Source: Nepenthes gracilis (lineage: Eukaryota; Streptophyta; Magnoliopsida; Caryophyllales; Nepenthaceae). From it: a stretch of DNA of 64,000 nt. Below the pieces are notes generated by a model, which searched no databases, had not been told where the DNA came from, and saw nothing but the letters and a program-made list of their open reading frames with translations. The DNA lies in contig BSYO01000024.1 in the NCBI GenBank assembly GCA_033239525.1, positions 2,170,001-2,234,000 on the forward strand. The letters run 5' to 3'. Shown here piece after piece: positions 46,304-57,863 of the stretch (its first letter is position 1; every line of letters starts with the position of its first letter). A program made the position numbers and the translations under genes.

Positions 46304-47545
46304 TATTTAAACTAACTAAGACGGTTTTTCACCGTGGTGAGATTTTCTCTTTCTTGACCTGTATTGTGGGAGAGGTATGGCAAAGAAGAGAGAGAGTTCT
46401 TCTTCTTCTTAGGCTCCCAGGGCAAGTCGTCGGGGGGTCCATAATACAGAGTCTGTCTTCACGCCCAGCGCCATTGCTGCCCTTGTGGTAGATTACAGCA
46501 TCCCTAGAAATTGGGGCTACCATGCTCCTAGTTCCACAGATAAAGCAAGCGCACTCCAAGGGGCTATGTCACGGTCTATGAGCACCACCTGAGAGGGGGA
46601 CTTCATTATCCCATGCCGTGCACGCTGTATGCGCTGGTGGAGGCGTCGGGGATTCCGGTGGCAAGACTTCACCCCAACGCTCTGCATTATCTGGTGTCTT
46701 TGTGCATCTTCGCTCACCTTCATGGCGATTCCTTCGATGCCAAGGCAGCCAGACTGATTTTTCGCTTCACGGAGTTTGAGGATTGGGTGTCTATGTTGCC
46801 AAAGCCTGGCTTCCATTTTCGAAGGACCAACCCGAATTCGATCAAGAACTGGAAAGACCGATACCTATTCTTGCAAGAGCCCCCTGATTCTGAGCTTTCG
46901 CGTGTGTGGGGCCTGATTTCGGGGTTCTTCCTCAAAAAGCCGTCGGCGGAGGACGCTGCGGAGGTAGCGGAGTTAGTTACTGCCGTCCAATCCAAGGATG
47001 TGAAGTTCTCTGTCCAGGGCTACTTCTTGACGTCCACTACGTTCGAGGTCGCCAAGTGGGGGCCTTCATCGGGTTGGAGCATTGTCGGTCCTGGCAAGAG
47101 AGAGCCTGGAGGAGTTGTCGCTCCCCGATCATCCGGATGGGACGATGAGGAAAGTTGCTCGCTACTGGAGTCGTCCTCAGACGAAGAGGGGGTTGAGGCT
47201 CCCCTGAAGAGGTTGAGGGAAGCTGGAGGCACTTCAACACAGAGGTCCCAGAGGCAAGCTGTTAGTATTGTCTTTGAGATTCGAGATCTGGTCCTGGAGG
47301 CGGCTAAGTGCGCAGGGCACCAGGGGGAGGCCACTGGACCACCGCCAACTCCGGCAGCGGGGCTAGCTGTGCTTGAAGTCGACGAGGCGGAGCCACAACC
47401 CACTGAGGGGCCTTTCGCACATTCCATCGCCAATGTGTTCATGGATGTAGCTCCGGGAATGGCGGGCAGCGTCTTGGACCTTGATGACCCTGAGGGATCA
47501 CGCAAGGCAACGCCCGCGCCAACATCAGAGTTACAGGATCCATGG
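46304..47545 (+). pseudogene. Element Z antisense ORF module 2 (PF04195-like)
   Basis: TATTTAAAC (46304-46312) precedes an ATG (46377) that begins MAKKRESSSSS but soon meets a stop. In a shifted frame from about 46570 the conserved core appears: GYVTVYEHHLRGGLHYP, then IPVARLHPNALHYLVSLCIF and LIFRFTEFEDWVSMLP. An acidic/serine-rich region follows (CSLLESSSDEEGVE). The frame stays open for over 320 codons to 47587, the last part lying beyond the element end. Same family as the ORFs at 28113 and 57864; function unknown. Confidence 0.6.
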
Positions 47546-47547
47546 AG

Positions 47548-49699
47548 CCAACTATTATATTCGTGGAGCCCATTTCAAAATATTTGAACACAAATCCTAA
47601 ATACAAATCCAAATATAATATTGTTAAACAAAATCTAAATGGATTTTACTTTGGATTTTGGATGTTGAATTTCGAACCGTAGACTTTTGAGCCTTAATCC
47701 TGAAATTTTCAAAGATATCCTAAGTTTCTCTACGTTTTCTCATTCTATAGTCTTCTCCGTCGTTCCAACTATTCTTTATCTCTTCTCCCCAAAACTGAAT
47801 GAAAATAACTTAAAATTAATCCATTAAGCCTTATATAAAAAATAAGTGTATATGCGCTAGTGAGACACGCATCTAGCATCAAAGTTTAAACTGTGCAATG
47901 CATGAGTATCCCTTAAACGCATATCAGACACACATTTTATCCCAAACATACATGTGCATCTCTCAATACACATCAGGTGTAACCAATATATCTAAAATAC
48001 AAATGATCACCTAAGATGTATCATTCAAGCGAGACCTTGCCGTCCAAAATATGCATATACGTAAATCAGGAACTAGTCATGTGTTACTCGGTTTAACTTA
48101 TTCCAGTCAAAAGATTAATTTGATCTAAAATCTCAATTGACATCAATATTTTTATTAACTTAATTAATTATTATTAAAATCATAATTTGGAATCTATAAC
48201 TTACATTATAAATAAATCAAATGTCTTATTTATTATCCACGGGCCTAAAAATTGGTATTCAATCCCATCTATAAAATTATATGTAGACGACTAATTTACA
48301 AGTTTTTAAATAGTAGTTTATAAATTTTAGTTATGTGGAAGAAATCATAACTCGAGATTAGATATTACCATTTGTTAGTGAGATTATCATCGATCCTTAA
48401 TCCCCTATATTTTTTCATAACTTTTGATTATTTTTTATATTTACACAATTTATTAAAATTAATTATCAGTTTAGATTATACATGATATAATCCGAGTGCA
48501 ATCCGAGTAAGCTATCGACTGTATGCAACCGCAACGGAGCCCAATCCTCCTACAATTCCAAGCCGCCCCCATGTCAGGCACAATTATAGGAGTTAGTCCT
48601 CCTCTCATATCCCTTACTCACATACAATCCTACATTATTTACCATCCTCATTGTATCTTTTTTATTTCATTAAAAAGATTTCTAATTTGAGTATTGGAAG
48701 ATAAATTAAAAGTAAGTTCCGTAAATCCTCTAACCTCTTATTTATATTTTGAGTTCAAAGCGGGTTTTAACGTTAATAGCATGTTTAAACCAAACTTATT
48801 CTAATTTGATGTTACCCCGAAAGATTGAAAAGTTTACCTAATTCATATCATAGAGCATTGAAAACTACGCAACCTTAACGTATTAATAAGAATATGACTT
48901 TATACGTAGAGATTACGTGGACACATAGTCAAATAGTTAAACTTGTAATAATTAACTCAATTATAATATTCTAAATTATTTTTACATATTTTGTTTGAAA
49001 ATAGTGTCACGTACTATTTTATAATGGTGCTCCAATACTTGATTTTTGATGTACCATCACATATTATTTTATATGAATAATACATAAATATTTCCTATAT
49101 TTGGTTACTTGAAATGTAAATAGTCATCCGAATAGAGTTAGAGGAATAAGTGGGTACACTTATAATGGGCTTTTACCCTTATAATAATAAAAAATAACCC
49201 AAATCAAAGAATAAATAATTAAAAATAAAAATAATGTTTAAATAATAATAATAAAATAATAATAATAATTAATTCTTTATAATGTTGTCATTCTAAGTTT
49301 GAGGGTCTTTGAATTTATAATGTCTTCCATAGATGCGCTTATATTGTAAAAGTAATGTAGAACTCTTCACTTTTAAAGAATAATGTTGGATTATGGGTCT
49401 AGTCTAAATGAACCCATTGTAAGGTTAAAAATAAAAATAAAAATACATATTATAATAATAATAATAATAAGTTCAATACTAATTATTTAACTGTGCAAAT
49501 GCATGTTTAATATAACCATTCATTTTTCTATTTATGTTACCCCTCGTTTGAATTTAATACATATTTAATTTTTTATAGAGCATTAGTATAATAATAATAA
49601 CCTTAATAATAATAATAATAATAATGGATTGGTGGAGTTGTTAATGAAATTATTGGGTGAAAATTCTTTTTCCTCCTAAACATGCCATAAAAATACGTG
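47548..49699. other. Fragments of the GLP unit, no gene seen
   Basis: 48035-48475 is paralogous to 19565-19985 in direct orientation. 48495-49140 is an inverted copy of about 14770-15460 that includes the first part of the solo LTR. 49150-49640 is AT-rich with (AAT)n tracts (about 49240-49270, 49450-49470, 49590-49625). No coding signal. Confidence 0.65.
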
Positions 49700-50089
49700 G
49701 ACTACCCAAAGGAAAAGACTCAACCACTATAAATACGTTAACTGTCTACCAAATAAATGATCCAAATATTTACACATATGAAGCTACTATAGAGAGAAAA
49801 AGAAAAAAAGAAAAGACTTGAGCACAGTCTGTAATCTCATTGTAATCAAACACACCATAGAGAAGCAAGTTCTCGGACCAAAAAGTCCCATGATTTTTTC
49901 TTCTCATTTAAGAGAAAGTTTTTCACGTAAAAATTTCGTGTGCATTAGTCTTCGTACTCTCTTTTTCTATTCCCCGTAATTTTATTTTACTCTTTGTGTT
50001 ATATGGATCCTGCCAAAGTACCCAAAAACGATCCGCGGACTCTACTGAATCCTCGGCCATACAAGTACAAAAGACTCGAGGATGCAACA
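49700..50089 (+). repeat. Element V, 5' LTR (partial)
   Basis: Matches 53370-53760 of the 3' LTR (GACTCAACCACTATAAAT, ATCCGCGGACTC), ending GATGCAACA. The first half of the LTR is missing. Confidence 0.7.
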
Positions 50090-50182
50090 TTGGCGCCGCT
50101 TGTAGGAACCGACAAAAAGTCAATTTTTTACGTTTTTCAGAAATCTTTCAAAAGTTTACTAGTGTTTTTTCAGAAGTCAAAT

Positions 50183-51620
50183 ATGGTGAACACGAGAGTA
50201 CAAGCAAGTGTGCCTGTTAGAAATGCGACCTGATGTGACAACGTCCCTGTTTGAACTCTCTATTCAAAGATGGATGAGCGGATGAAGGGAGCGCCTTCAA
50301 AGGCCTCTCAGACAGTGACATCCTAGAATAGGGGCAAGGGGAAGAAACACCCCAACAAGCAAGCCAGTCAGCACAAGACCCCAAGCACTCAAGTTGCCTC
50401 AAGTAGCAAAGTCCCTCAGTGACTTGAAGGTTGCTTAAATCCTCGGGTTCAGGAGGAGAGCCCAGAAAGGCGCAATTCTCGCTCTGTTCACAGCAACAAA
50501 GAGCACGCCATTCAAGAGGCGGCTCCCCGTGAAAACAAACCTCCTAGGGCTAGGGGGTCCCAGAACTGCAAGCAATTTAAGGCCCATACGAGTTGAGGAA
50601 TTACCTCAATGAAAAGAAGGCGGTGACCCAACACCATGTGGAGGAGAGATTGGAGAAAGTATGGAACTGAGTCTTTAACAGAGCCGACGGAGGAGGAGTT
50701 GACCTATGCTAATCTCCATTCATGGTGGAGATTAAGACGAGGACACTCCCCCCAAAGTTCAAGATGTCAAACATCGATGTCTACGACATGAATGCTGATC
50801 CCTTGGATCATCTCAATTACTTTCACGAGCATTTGAGTCTCCAAGGCTTTGATGAGATGACCATGTGTCAGTTCTTCCTGTTGACACTTAAGGGCAACGC
50901 GAGAGTGTTGTTCTACGGATTGCCACCTGATTCCATTCACTACTTTGGTGAGTTGGTAGCAAGTTTTCTCGTGCAATTCGTCATCAGCCGGAGGATAGAG
51001 AAGCAGCCTTCGCACCTCACCCGAGTGAAGCAGGGTGCCAAGGAGAGCTTGAGGGGATTCCTGGCCCGATTCATAGTAGAGGCCAGGCAGATCCCAAAGT
51101 TAACCATTTGGGTAAATCTAAACGCGTTTTTATCTGCCTTGGAAGGAGGAATTTTCTTCAAGCACCTCATTCACAAAGGTTCCTAGATATTCGTAAAGGC
51201 TAAGGATGTGGCACGAGCATACATCACCGCCGAAGAAGCCAACGACCCGAAAAGGCCAAAGAATGATGAGAACTTTCACCTGATGGTGATGAAATAGAAA
51301 AGAAAAAGGTAGGGACCATGCAGGTCCCCAGATAATAAAGGAGCTGCACAAGTCCAAACAGGTCATTCAGAGGGTGGCTAGACCCGTAAATCTCACCCCT
51401 CTAACGATACCCGTACAAACATCTTGATATAGATTCGGAAAGAAAATTTTTTGAAGTGGCCTAAGGCGCTAAAGTGTCCAGATGGTGAGGATTAGATGAA
51501 GTACTGTCATTACCATCGCTATGGAGGCCACAGTGCGGAGGACAATTGGATACTGCAGAAAGAGATCGAATAGCTAATAATGAGAGGTCACCTCAACCGC
51601 TTCCTACAAAGACCCAATTG
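50183..51620 (+). pseudogene. Element V gag
   Basis: Starts near MVNTRVQASVPVRNAT, a common Tat/Athila gag start, and soon stops. The gag core is open at 50722-51186: LPPKFKMSNIDVYDMNADPLDHL, then MCQFFLLTLKGNARVLFYGLP and SRRIEKQPSHLTRVKQGAKESLRGFLARF, a good match to the plant retrotransposon gag domain. The zinc region follows at about 51450-51620 (LKWPKALKCPDGED, then YCHYHRYGGHSAED) with a Cys lost and two stops. Inactive. Confidence 0.8.
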
Positions 51621-51675
51621 GAATAGCAAGTGACGTTGAGGCTGACCAGCCCAGGAACCGAGTGGTCGTGGGGTT

Positions 51676-52040
51676 GTGAACATGACATCAACTTGCCCGA
51701 CCCGTGAAGATGCTCGGGAGATCATTGCGGTGAAGAGACCAATGGTAGAAAATATGGATGAAGTTATTAGCTTTAATAATGAGATCATCTACGAATTGGA
51801 CAATAAGCCAATACCAATTCAGCGTGTCATCAAATTGGAAGTCACGTTAGGAACGTACCTGAAGGCTGCGTCTAAGGTCCTCAACTTCTTGGTCATGGAC
51901 CTTCCCTCAGTTTACAACACAATCCTTGGACGTCATTATTTGACCGCCTTCAGTACTGTCACTTTCATCCGTATCTAAAGATGAAGTTTTTGACTCCATT
52001 TGGGATTGGGGAGGTCCTCGGAGACCAAGCTGTCAGGCGG
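51676..52040 (+). pseudogene. Element V protease region remnant
   Basis: 100-codon open frame with MNMTSTCPTREDAREI and, near its end, LPSVYNTILGRHYLTAF, matching the (Y-N-x-I-L-G-R-x-x-L-x-x-F) motif that follows the retropepsin in Tat/Athila elements. FLTPFGIGEV follows in another frame. The catalytic D-S/T-G was not identified. Confidence 0.65.
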
Positions 52041-52329
52041 ACATGTATCCTGTCCCAGGTCACGTAGACATCTCTTCCCTAACCTTTAGAAGACCTCAAT
52101 TCGGAGAACCTACTATTCGAGTCCCACCGGTTCCAAGAGATCCGGATAAGTACGTCCAGATAGGGAGCTCTTTGTCCCAGACCGTTTGAGACTAGTTTAT
52201 CACTTTTTTGCAGAAGAACTTGGTTGTTTTTGCCCAGGAGCCAAGTGTCATGCCGAGAATCTCCAAAGAAATAATGGACCATAAATTGGGCCTAGATCCT
52301 CGTCACAGACCCGTTAGGCAAAAGCATAG

Positions 52330-52830
52330 AAATCATTTAGCAGAGAAACTGGTGGCCATATGCGAAGAAGTGAAGAAGCTTCTAAATGTTGGATTCATCC
52401 GAAAAGTACAGTACTTGGACTGACTATCGAACTTGGTATGGTAAATAAGAATAACGAGAAGTGGAAAATTTGTTTGGACTTCATGGATCTTAATAAAGTA
52501 TGCCCCAATGATAGCTTTTCTCATCCCAGAATTGATCAACTTATAGACTCGACGTTCGGCGATGAACTTTTAAGTTTCATGGATGCATACTCAGGTTACA
52601 ACCAAATAAGGATGAGCCCCAAAGACGAGGAGTATATGTCATTCTTAACGGACCAAGAGACATACTGTTACGAAGTCATACCCTTTGATCTCAAGAATGT
52701 GGATGTAACTTACCAGCGGCTTATAAATAAGATATTTGAAGACTAGATCAGACGAAATGTGGTGGTCTATATGGATGACATGCTCGTCAGAAGCAAAGTG
52801 ACAAATCATCACATTCGCAGACATTCACAA
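52330..52830 (+). pseudogene. Element V reverse transcriptase, truncated
   Basis: Contains VKKLLNVGFIR, WKICLDFMDLNKVCPNDSF, HPRIDQLIDST, FMDAYSGYNQI and, after an in-frame stop, VVYMDDMLVRSK with the catalytic YMDD motif. The palm is thus largely present. Thumb, RNase H and integrase are deleted. A frameshift lies near 52425. Confidence 0.8.
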
Positions 52831-52992
52831 GAGAGAAGGATAAATGCCAACTCCAAGCAGTAGCTAAGCAGCGCCATGAAGCAAAGGCATGAGAGGACTT
52901 CCAATGGAGAGAACCTTCACACAAGACTTATCCGTATCCAATAGACATACCAAAGGGTTGAAGTACTCAGACCCTTTGGGATAAGGGGCTAG

Positions 52993-53760
52993 TGATGGAT
53001 ACTGATACCCAAGGTCCATTTGGAGAATCGATTCTCGTGGAATTGGGTCGTGATACCCCAGAGACCCAATAGGTACAAGAGGTCCAGGCAGCAAATTTGG
53101 TCCGTGTGGCATGATGGGCTCAAAGTCCACTTAGGCCCATGGACTGAGGAATGGACCTCGGACGTCACCATGCTTGAAAAATCGATGAAATAGAGATTTT
53201 GTGGTTGATCCTATTAGGCTGCGAAGGAATGATTGGCCTGTAGGGCACACCCAATTACTACAGATGTAACGTCACACAAAGTCAACCAGTATACACGCAA
53301 CCTTCCTAACAGAGTAAACTGAATTGGTGGAATTTGTGGCAGGCTCCTCTGTACACGTCATCGCCATGTGGACTCCTTATAAAGAAAGACTCAACCACTA
53401 TAAATCATTAATTGTCTACCAAACAAACGATCCCAACATTTATACTTGTGAAGCTACTATAAAGAGAGAAAGATGGAAGAAAAAAGGTTAGAATACAGTC
53501 TGTAATCTCCTTGTAATCAAACACACCATAGTGAAGTAAGTTCTATGATAAAAAAGTCTCGTGGTTTTTCCTTCTCATTTAAGAGAATGTTTTTTACGTA
53601 AAACATCTGTGTGCCTTAATCATCGTACTCTCTTTCTCTACTCCCCACAATTTCATTTCACTCTTTGTGTTACACGGATCTTTTCCGAGTACTCAAAAAT
53701 GATCCGCGGACTCAATTGGAATCTCGACTGTACAAGTGCGTAAGATCCAAAAACGCACCA
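52993..53760 (+). repeat. Element V, 3' LTR
   Basis: 768 bp, TGATGGATACTG...AACGCACCA, preceded by the purine tract. Right half aligns with the 5' LTR remnant. Confidence 0.75.
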
Positions 53761-54169
53761 ACTCCAATCAAGCAAGTTGGGTTAACTAAGAAGCTAACTT
53801 GCTCAGAGCTGTGGAACTTGGATAATATGACTTTGACTTTACATGATAAATCAACTAATATCGATCGACAATCATTAAAAAGAAAAAAGCCTTATAAAAT
53901 CTTTGTTTTCTAATTTTAATAGTTATAAATCATTTTCATTTATCGAGACTCGGATACTACAAGAAACTCAGACCGGTAAATTATTTTTTCTAAATAAATA
54001 ACTCAAGGAATATAAATTAAAATAATCTAAGAAGTTTATCATTCATTATAAATTCAATTTCACTAGACAAAATAACACTCAACAAGCGATATAGTAACAC
54101 TCGTTAACATTTATTTACCGTGATAGATAGCAAATAGAGAGGCAAATTAACTTATTCGACATTAACATA

Positions 54170-54826
54170 TTAAGACGAAAACTTGGACTTGATCTCATCA
54201 ACGACGCCGGTTTCAACTTGGAAAGCTGTGCTCAAAATAGTATCCGGAATCGGAGGTGTTGCGCCGAAAAGAGTCGGGGCGATGGATACAGTCCCAGGCA
54301 ACTGACCATTAAACGCAGCAAAAATCAACGCCTTACCCTTCCCAATGTTCTTTTCAAAGTGCACCAATGCTCTAGGGATTACAAACAGATCGCCCTTCCT
54401 CAACACCTTGGAGTAGAGCACGTTCCCCGTGGTCACAAATCCGATCATCACCGTCCCCTCGATGACGATGTCTAGCTGGGTAGCCCGGGGATGCGAGTGG
54501 GGCGGATTGAGCCCTCCAGGGGCCAGGTCGATGCGGTTCATCGAGATGCCGAGCGTGTTGAGTCCCGGGAACGCCAACACATTGGCCCGAGTCACGCCCA
54601 ACCGGAAGGGGTTGCTGGTGTTTCCTTCGTGGGCGATGACGTCGGAGGAGAAGTCGTTGGCGGTGACGGCGGAGACCGGCTTGCATGGGAAGCCGTTGAC
54701 AGATTCGAAAGCGTTTATGAGCCCGACGCAGAAGTCCTGAAGCGGGTCCGAGTCCGCCGATTGTAAGGGCAAGGGAGCTAGAAGAAACGAGGCTAGGAAG
54801 AAGAGTATGGAGACTATGGGAGCCAT
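54170..54826 (-). CDS. Germin-like protein (GLP-E), intact
   Basis: 218-residue, intronless, about 89% identical to GLP-A by eye. Signal peptide (about 1-23), cysteines C33 and C48, germin box 1 with H110 and H112, and box 2 with H156 and N160 are all present. As in GLP-A, box 1 has Gln117 where the family has a metal-binding Glu. The motif before box 2 is KGD instead of KGE. The N77 sequon of GLP-A is lost (GVT) but a new one exists at N69-T-S. Ends EIKSKFSS. A promoter with RY motif, TATA box and an ACGT palindrome lies upstream. Predicted secreted hexameric cupin of the cell wall; enzymatic activity uncertain. Confidence 0.95.
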   Translation of the reverse strand: MAPIVSILFFLASFLLAPLPLQSADSDPLQDFCVGLINAFESVNGFPCKPVSAVTANDFSSDVIAHEGNTSNPFRLGVTRANVLAFPGLNTLGISMNRIDLAPGGLNPPHSHPRATQLDIVIEGTVMIGFVTTGNVLYSKVLRKGDLFVIPRALVHFEKNIGKGKALIFAAFNGQLPGTVSIAPTLFGATPPIPDTILSTAFQVETGVVDEIKSKFSS

Positions 54827-54899
54827 TAGGGTTTAGCTAGATAGATAGCTATATGGCTTGTTGATGGACTACGTATACCTGTATGTTAACTAAGGGCGC

Positions 54900-54968
54900 T
54901 TTTTATATGCAGAATGACATGCATGCAGAGAATCCTGCTTGTATTTGGTGGCACCAAACGACGTCGTT
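54900..54968 (-). promoter_or_regulatory. GLP-E promoter: TATA box, RY motif, ACGT palindrome
   Basis: On the minus strand: TATAAAAA (54907-54900), CATGCATG (54925-54918) and the palindrome AACGACGTCGTT (54968-54957). Same order as in GLP-B; GLP-A lacks the palindrome. Confidence 0.75.
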
Positions 54969-55062
54969 GATCGTTTATGGAGACTGCAGCAGTTGAAAAC
55001 AAAATTTGACATTGTAAAATGTCAAAGGCGAGACCTTGTCTGCATTGAATTGGTAGCCTTTT

Positions 55063-55094
<32 letters not shown>

Positions 55095-55690
55095 AGAGTT
55101 AGGGTTTATCATGATATGATTGAATTATTGATAAATTTACTCGTAAACATAGGAAAGTTGAATCTCCGTTTGTTTGCCCCAAATATTTCTAATGAAAATT
55201 ATACTTTTGGATATTTTTAACGAAAATAACTACTCAGTAACTTTTCATATTTGACATGTATAAAAAAATTTAGATTATGACATATAATAATCAATAAAAT
55301 TAGATATTTGCAGTTTTCAATAGAGATTATGTTTCTGATTGATGATGATATTCATGGTGAGGAAATATTTTAGTCATTGTCAACTGGTCATTGATGAGCT
55401 AATATTTTTTCCTACCGGTGTGGTTGATAGCATATGTAGTCGATGATCACTAAAGGAAGTCAGTTGCATCGATGCTAGTGGTATTTGATATAGGATTCTT
55501 GTTATGTTATTTGGTAATCGGGTTAAGTAGACTACTGAAAAAAGAGTGTAATATATTTCTCAAAATAAATACTTTGTTCCTAGCTGATTAGAAATTTCAC
55601 TAAATAGTTGATGGGCACCATGCTCAATACAGTAATGACTTCTTTGATTTTTTAGAATCAATTTTAAAGTCTCTCCAAAAGTCATTTCTA

Positions 55691-56538
55691 AATATACTGA
55701 AGAATTATAATTATAGACAGATTGAGAGAGTTATTGTCTCGTTTACCACTCTGTCATCTGCGCTAAATATTGCTTTTACGTCCGATCAACAAAGTAAAAT
55801 ATCGCGACCAACTTCTTATCATGTTAATTGGTAGTAAATATGACTATCAATTATTGATAATAAGTTTAGAACTATTTGTTTGATATTTATTTACATATTT
55901 GTCTTTAATATTAGAGAATTAGAATTTTCAACTAGAATACCATTACTCCTAAGAGTTGATATTACATAGGGATATTTACAACATTATTAAATAATGAAAG
56001 TGACAACTTGAGTTAGATAGTTTGTGTTCACATTCAACCAATAATAATGTATCGTTTATGTTTTCAATTATAATTAAGTTGTCACTTCAATAATGACAAT
56101 TTATAACACATAGTAAACAACTAATATATAATTGATTATATTAGTAAGCAACTACATAGTGACCAATATTGTTTATATGGCTATTGTCATTGTTTATAAT
56201 TGCTTGGTATAAATAATTATAGTAAACTACATATATGAAACAAGTTGTCACAAAATAATATTATATTAACAATAATAATGTTTTATTAAACTTACCGGAT
56301 CATTGGTCAGATGTTTTGCTATTGGTTAGTTTGTGTTTTGCTAGACCCGGTCTTGGTGACCTGAATTTAGGTTTTTTTTCAGTAAATTGTTAAGGTTTTA
56401 ATTAATTAGGGTGACTTTTAGATTTAGTGAACTATTTAGAAAAAATAATGCAAAAAAATAAAATTCAACTATTAATTCAAGTGAGTGTTTACTTATCCCA
56501 ATATCGATAAGTTTCAATTCTTTTCAGATACCATATAC
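55691..56538. other. AT-rich region, no gene seen
   Basis: Contains a MITE-like inverted repeat (55999-56251). Otherwise AT-rich with stops in all frames. Confidence 0.5.
55999..56251. mobile_element. MITE-like sequence
   Basis: Inverted terminal sequences GTGACAACTTG (55999-56010) and CAAGTTGTCAC (56241-56251), with a further AAGTTGTCAC inside near 56072. No target duplication confirmed. Confidence 0.35.
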
Positions 56539-56543
56539 AATTG

Positions 56544-57458
56544 TGTTGCGTTCTGGTTCCGCAGGATCCGAGAGATACAGAGGTTGGCCTTCAGAGGGAT
56601 CCTCGTTGATAAGAGGTGTTGGATCCGCGGCGTCCAGTCGGATAAGTGGTTTCCGAGCAACACAAGTGAGTGTGGTGTTGGACACGAGATGAAGATTGAG
56701 ACCGAATTTTTTACATGGAAAACCTCCTCTTGAATGGGGAGGAAAAACTACGAGGCTCAGGGCCTTGAAAGTGTTTCACTATTTGGGTTGAAGTTTTTAC
56801 AAAGTACAGTTGTGAGGGCTAATCCCTTCCCTATCTCTCACTTTAAGTCTCTTTCCTAGGAGATTATACTCTCTGGGAGTAGGCTTACAACTCGTCTTGC
56901 CTTGCTTTTCCGGAAGGAGAGAGTTTCTGTGAAGCTAATCTGAGAAGGAGTCTCCGGTCGAAGTCCCCCTTTGAGAGGGATCTTGCTGAGTATTTATAGG
57001 AGAAGCCAGGCAGTTGGGGAGAAGACACATGTCGTCCATCCGAAGGTTGAGGAGCTGGTTCACCGACTCCCTTTAATGCTGCTGACGTGCGCGATAAGGC
57101 ACGCGGCTAGCGCCGCTGGTAGGCCTGCGTGTGCAGGGTCTGAATAACAGTCTTGATTTGACTAGGCGTGCCCTGTTGAGACGGCGACTGGCAATAGCTG
57201 CAGGTTGTTGGGAATCGATGAAGTTGCCTAGCTGGCATTCCTGGCCTTGAATGAGTAGTCCTCGTCCCTAAATGGGGCACCTTGTGTGCTTGTGGTCTTT
57301 CAAGAGGCGGCCGTCCTTGGAAGATCTTCTCTGAAAGTCCGAGAGCCTTTTCCTGACCGCTTGGACAATTCTGAGACTTGGTCGGGCTTTCAGAGTTCTT
57401 GGGCCTTGGGCCTCTCTTCTAGGCCGTGTATTATGGGCCCCCATATTGGGGCCCAACA
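56544..57458 (-). repeat. Element Y, 3' LTR
   Basis: 915 bp, TGTTGCGTTCTGG...GGGGCCCAACA. Lacks a 13-bp stretch (around 57410) present in the other LTR. Confidence 0.9.
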
Positions 57459-57863
57459 TAGCCCCCTATGCCAAAGGACCCAAAGTTCTCGGTCGTTTGG
57501 CATGAAGTTGCTAGTCTGCTGGAGGAGTCGGTCTCCGAGAGCGTGTGTCCTTGTGGCGAGCACTGCGTTGAGCTTGACGGGAGGTCGTCCCCGAACCTCT
57601 TCTGGGCCGCCGTTTCACTTCCCTGCTGGAGCATTAAATGCCGTATCCGGCTGATGTGATGTGCTATCAGGCGCCTTGGGAAGGAGAGATCACCAGGCTT
57701 CTTAGGCGAATGGCTGGTCGACGCGTGGCAAGGGTAATGAGTACGCCTTTTCGCACTCTAGGGTTTATTTAAACGCCTCATTGCACTGATTTTTCATCTT
57801 CGCGCCTGCTTTTCGTTTTCTTCTTCGTTCGGGTTTCGCCTTCTCCTTTGCTCTTCGGCTTTC

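Larger units (their letters stand above)
43384..47547 (-). mobile_element. Element Z: truncated Tat-type LTR retrotransposon
   Basis: Begins with a complete LTR (43384-44261) inside the LTR stub of element T. The minus-strand purine tract GGCATGGGGAGCTAG follows as in Y. Two plus-strand ORF modules come next. It ends abruptly near 47547 without gag or the second LTR; the sequence beyond belongs to GLP-unit fragments. The duplicated target on the right is therefore lost. It is related to, but clearly diverged from, W and Y. Confidence 0.7.
49700..53760 (+). mobile_element. Element V: degraded plus-strand Tat/Athila-like retrotransposon
   Basis: Left LTR (partial, to 50089), primer-site region TTGGCGCCGCTTGTAGGAA (50090-50108), gag, zinc region, protease and reverse transcriptase up to YMDD. 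A large deletion follows, then the purine tract GGATAAGGGGCTAG and the right LTR (52993-53760). RNase H and integrase are missing and each gene has stops. Only about 385 bp of the left LTR remain. Confidence 0.75.
53925..55690 (-). repeat. Inverted GLP unit around GLP-E
   Basis: Reverse complement of about 16230-18135 of segment A: 3' flank, GLP, promoter, ATT microsatellite and part of the region upstream. The solo LTR is not included. Sequence 53761-53924 between element V and this block is unassigned. Confidence 0.75.

Noticed and set aside
50183..52830. Element V as an active retrotransposon
   Set aside because: Stops interrupt gag, the zinc region and RT; RNase H and integrase are missing and one LTR is partial.
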